A stretch of 64,000 nucleotides of DNA from Pycnopodia helianthoides (lineage: Eukaryota > Echinodermata > Asteroidea > Forcipulatida > Asteriidae), in contig CM063251.1 in NCBI GenBank assembly GCA_032158295.1, forward strand, positions 14,087,757-14,151,756. The letters run 5' to 3'. The translations under genes and the position numbers were made by a program. The notes under the pieces are model-generated. The model worked only from the letters and a program-made list of their open reading frames with translations. It was not told where the DNA came from and ran no database searches. Positions 60,298 to 64,000 of the stretch are shown here, in pieces (the stretch's first letter is position 1; each line of letters opens with the position of its first letter).

Positions 60298-61199
60298 TTT
60301 GTCTTGAATGGTTGCACAAGGGCGTAAGCTTTTTTGGGATGAAGAATTCTGAAATTGTAATTGGAAAATGGTAGGCCCTAATAGCTTTGTAAAACATTTC
60401 ACATGGATCGATGTGTGTACATTGTAGTAACCATCTGTCAGTGTCAATCGCCAGAGGGAAAAATACACAAAAAGTGTATTGTTCTGTGTAAACTATGCTT
60501 GCACAAATTATCGTTTTTAATGTTTTATGAATGTTTATGGAGTCTCTGAACTCAAACTGCTTCTAGGTCTACATCTATGCATGAAAAATAGATGACAAAA
60601 AAACAAACATGCTATAATGATTGAACATTTTGTGTGTTTTTAGTTTTAGTTTGTGAACATGATAAATTATGCATGTGTGGGTCATCACGAGTGCCATGTT
60701 TCCTTCCGAGATGCAACCCAGCAAGTGGGCCCTATTCTATTAATGAGAAATGATACCGCGTGCACATGGCCGACCGATGAATTAACATTTTTTTTTTCTT
60801 GAGAATGAGACCAGGCAAGGTTTGCGTGGATATTAAAAAAAATTATCATTGAAAGCACTGCCACTGCCAGCCATACAATGAGAACCCAAGCATGTGGAGG
60901 GCCTGGCTGGAAAAATTGATCTGGTGGGAAAAAGACGAGCCAAAGCGAAGGGTTGTCATTGGCCTCATGTTCCCCCCATTGTGAGGGTGATGCCGACCCA
61001 AGGCCTATCAGCTCTCCTAACCTCAAGGAATTGCACACAAGGGCTGGCTGGGCTTGGCTGCCGTGTTCGGTTGGCCAGGCAGCCTTTTACCCACAAACAG
61101 ACCAGGTTGATTAATGTGGCAATGGGAGTTTACATAGCACTTGGCATCAGATAGTGTTGATGCTAGGACTTTGCCTGGGTGGCCTTTCTCCAAACAGTA

Positions 61200-61212
61200 G
61201 GGTCAAAGGTTA
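61200..61212 (+). promoter_or_regulatory. DR1-like nuclear-receptor motif
   Basis: GGGTCAAAGGTTA is a DR1 with one changed base in each half-site, close to the HNF4 consensus. It sits in a more complex, GC-richer stretch (60890-61310) of the Smad6/7 intron. Confidence 0.3.
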
Positions 61213-63017
61213 TCCACAGACGCCATCACATGGGCCGGGGCGCCAGAGGATGATTGGTGAAAAACCCTCTACTGGCTTTTGCCGCAGTAGACTCAGGGGC
61301 ATCAAAGCTAATGTTTATCTCCTGACTGTCAGTGGAATGTACAAATTTTGTCATGCTATCAAAATCGTTTTTATTTTTTTATCTTGCATGCTTAGAAATA
61401 TCTAGATATTACAATGTTGTTGATGACATACACTCGATGATAAATAAGTATCCAATACAAGTTGGAAAGTACAATGTATTCATTCTTTGATTCAGAATCA
61501 CTTGAAAATAACGCATACTTTAGATAATGTTGGGTTTTGTTTTTTTCTTTGATTTGTTATCAACTCTTGTCATTTTTTTTGTCAAAACAACATTTTTCAG
61601 ATTTTAGTGCTGTGATTAGAAATTTACATAGTGCAAAGTTTTCGTCAACAATCAAGTGATCAGTATGAAGTAGTTTGTGCATTATTTTTGGTACATATTC
61701 AGGTGTACTTCCAGACAAGTTCAAAGCATACATTTTGTTCATGTGAACTGTTACAGAGAGCCCTTGCAAACGTCCTGTAACGTCCTGTGTAACAGATTTT
61801 TTTCCCTTCACATTTTGTTTGTATAAACCCGAACAAAAGGTGAATGTAGCGAGTGACATCACGCATTCATGTTGTTGAAGGCTCTCCCCTCTCGTAGTAG
61901 ATCTCTATTTTTTGCTTAATTCATACTCGGATTTTTTCCCCCGAAAAAATACACAGTCGAGGGATTCTGCGGCAGCCCCGGCCATCACAACAAAAGCGGT
62001 CTTTCATATCCATACAACTCCCATGTTTCTTTTCTTGGGGGGCCGTTATTAGATTACGGTAGTTAGACTCAAGGTCTATTGGTACAGCTCCGAAGCCTGG
62101 GTGAGGTGTCGTTGACCCCTAGATGCCTTAAATGACAGGTAGCACCTGCACAACTATCCAGTTAACTAAGGGCCCCTGCAGTTAACTGCATTACTGCACC
62201 AGAATGTATTTCTACACATCCACATTTCATATTTGAGATCACACTTCTATCGACCACTTCCATTAAACAGATTTTTTTTATATTTTTACTTAACCTCCCC
62301 CCCCCCCATCTCTCGCTCACTCTTTCTCTGTGTCTCGCTAAATATGGAATATAATTTTTCATGCAATTATACACCTGCACTACTAGCGTAGAGCTGTGTA
62401 TAGCTTGAGGTACGTTGTGCATGGATGTATGGACATCATGTACGATGCAAAGAAGGGCCAAGCAATTTACATTGTACATGCATGATTTTGTTTAAGTCGG
62501 TCTTGCCCAAGGTTAAAGATGAAGATGCCCTATCATTTTTTTTTTTTTTCTTTAATCTTCCACTCGCTGTGTTAAAGGGGTGATGTACATGCGCTGTACA
62601 TGTATTCAGTAGGTCACTGCTTTCAGCTTTGACGAAAATAAGTCATTAAATTACATCTGTTCGTATAATGAGGAAGAAGAATTGAAAGTGTTTTTGAAAC
62701 CACTAATTTTTACTTGAAATAGTTGTTTCTACAACCATGGTTCACCGCTGTGGGAGGAATACAAACTAAAAATACATAAACTGAAGAAAGCAAGATTTTA
62801 AATTTGTAACAAACATGCGGGGATTAATGTGGAATTTACATACAAGACTTCAGGTGCATCTCTATTAAAACTACAAACCGAAACGACAAATCTGAGTTCA
62901 TCCCGCCCCAAGAATTTGTCCCAGGGAGTAGGTTGACGGTGGAGGATGTCTTGATGGAGGCAGAAGTCTGAGCTGTTCTTGGGAGTGAAATTCATATTGT
63001 TGTGTTGTGGACGGTAG

Positions 63018-63047
63018 TTTTTCTTCTTCTTCTTCTTCTTCTTCGTC
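63018..63047 (+). repeat. (TTC)n microsatellite
   Basis: About nine TTC/CTT units followed by CGTCTTC and CT-rich sequence. Confidence 0.9.
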
Positions 63048-63934
63048 TTCTCTCTTTCTTTTTTTTATGCACCGCGCCCCGAGGCTTCTCCGGCTGATGT
63101 CGCCAAGGAGAATCTCTCTGGGGTCAATGAGATAGGGACTGGGGGGGTCATCAACATGAGATAAAGACGACCAACCGAGGACATCTCCGGAATGATATTA
63201 GGGGAAGATCTCCTTTGGTTTAAGAAGGATTGAATGAACGGACAGAGCAATGTGCTCCGGCAATTTTGGCTTCCAGCTATTTTGTGTGTGTTATTCCCAT
63301 TTCCCAGTGCATATGTAGGCCTACAGAATGTTTGATGTTAAACTCATGAAAAGAACCAGACATTTGTTTTGTCTTTCTTTACAACCCTCGTTTTGATCTT
63401 GTATGTTCCCCTTGATGAAAAGCAAATAGCCTCTTTCGATTTCTGATAAATTTAAATTGCAACATGGAAACTTGGCGTGTGATATGTCCATGCTGGGCAC
63501 TGAATATTTAGCCATTCAACCCTGATCTGATGTACAGAACTGGACACATTTTAAAGTCATTGGATGCATCATCACTTCAACAATTGTAAAAAACTAACTT
63601 CGCTGCGAAAATGTTTTTCTTGCTTTTAAGTAATCATCTCTTTAACTCGTGTCACTTATTTGTCCCCGTGTTTCATTTTTTTGGCCGAGAGAATGTGCCA
63701 AGTTGCATACCTTGGTTGCTGCACAATGAGGTACAGACATTAAATTTTTTGTAAGATTTTTTTCCAGAATTTTAACAGAAATACCATTTTTCTTACCACT
63801 CGGTCTGAAAGATAATTGTGTGTACATGAATTTTTCAGTCACTGGTTTATTGTCACCCGAACTTACCCGAAATATCAACTTGAGCCTCGGCTGGAAACTT
63901 TTCTGTCCCAATGAGGATATTATTACGTTCCATC

Positions 63935-64000
63935 AGGGTCCAATTTCATAGAGCTGCTTTAAAAGCTGAAAATAATGCTTCAACAATTTCCTTCTTAAAG
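63935..64000 (+). mobile_element. left end of GAGCTGCTT-type MITE, cut by window edge
   Basis: AGGGTCCAATTTCATAGAGC followed by TGCTTTAAAAGC matches the terminus of the nested element at 30068-30249. Confidence 0.6.

Larger units (their letters stand above)
43367..64000 (+). other. Smad6/7: Smad6/7 intron 1 (at least 20 kb, runs off right edge)
   Basis: No MH2 or PPPPY-encoding exon is found to the right edge and no other gene is recognised on either strand, so this is read as intron 1. It is T-rich and poorer in MITEs than the left 40 kb: two clear copies of the commonest family (55356-55524 and 58800-58977), a TTTAAAGG-type element at 59957-60297 and a truncated element at the edge. Segments 46000-50000, 52300-54800 and 61400-63900 hold nothing I recognise. 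Confidence 0.7.

Overview
This is animal nuclear DNA: widely spaced exons with GT-AG introns, AT-rich spacer, and dense short interspersed repeats. Protein similarity, the deuterostome-type gene set, the abundant ACATGT/TGTACA palindromes and many short terminal-inverted-repeat (TIR) elements point to an echinoderm, most likely a sea star. The phylum call is fairly firm; the class is a judgement from repeat style, not a database match.

Four protein-coding genes can be read at exon level. (1) Smad2/3, minus strand: coding exon 1 (23696-23892) and exon 2 (3517-3710) encode the MH1 domain and are split by a 20 kb intron; the linker and MH2 exons lie beyond the left edge. (2) SNAPC5, plus strand, complete in three exons (25223-26790), head-to-head with Smad2/3. 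(3) GTF2A2 (TFIIA gamma), minus strand, complete in three coding exons (36312 down to 31797). (4) Smad6/7, the inhibitory Smad, plus strand: exon 1 (42928-43366) carries the start and the MH1-like domain; the MH2 exons lie beyond the right edge, so 43367-64000 is read as its intron 1.

Region by region: 1-3516 is Smad2/3 intron 2 with a 27-bp minisatellite that has a 135-bp higher-order period; 3711-23695 is Smad2/3 intron 1, packed with MITEs, two tRNA-derived SINEs and two LINE reverse-transcriptase remnants; 23893-25222 is the divergent Smad2/3-SNAPC5 spacer; 26791-31796 is a transposon-rich spacer; GTF2A2 intron 1 is largely filled by two TIR elements; 36313-42927 is the GTF2A2/Smad6/7 spacer with the putative Smad6/7 promoter at its right end; 43367-64000 is repeat-poorer.

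The main result is a compact linkage of a TGF-beta/Activin receptor-Smad with its inhibitory Smad, enclosing two general initiation-factor genes. From memory, human SMAD3, SMAD6, SNAPC5 and GTF2A2 all map to 15q22, so this looks like an ancient deuterostome block. About 0.8 kb upstream of the Smad6/7 start is a perfect palindromic Smad-binding element embedded in a near-match to the BMP response element, suggesting that feedback induction of the inhibitory Smad is written into this promoter.
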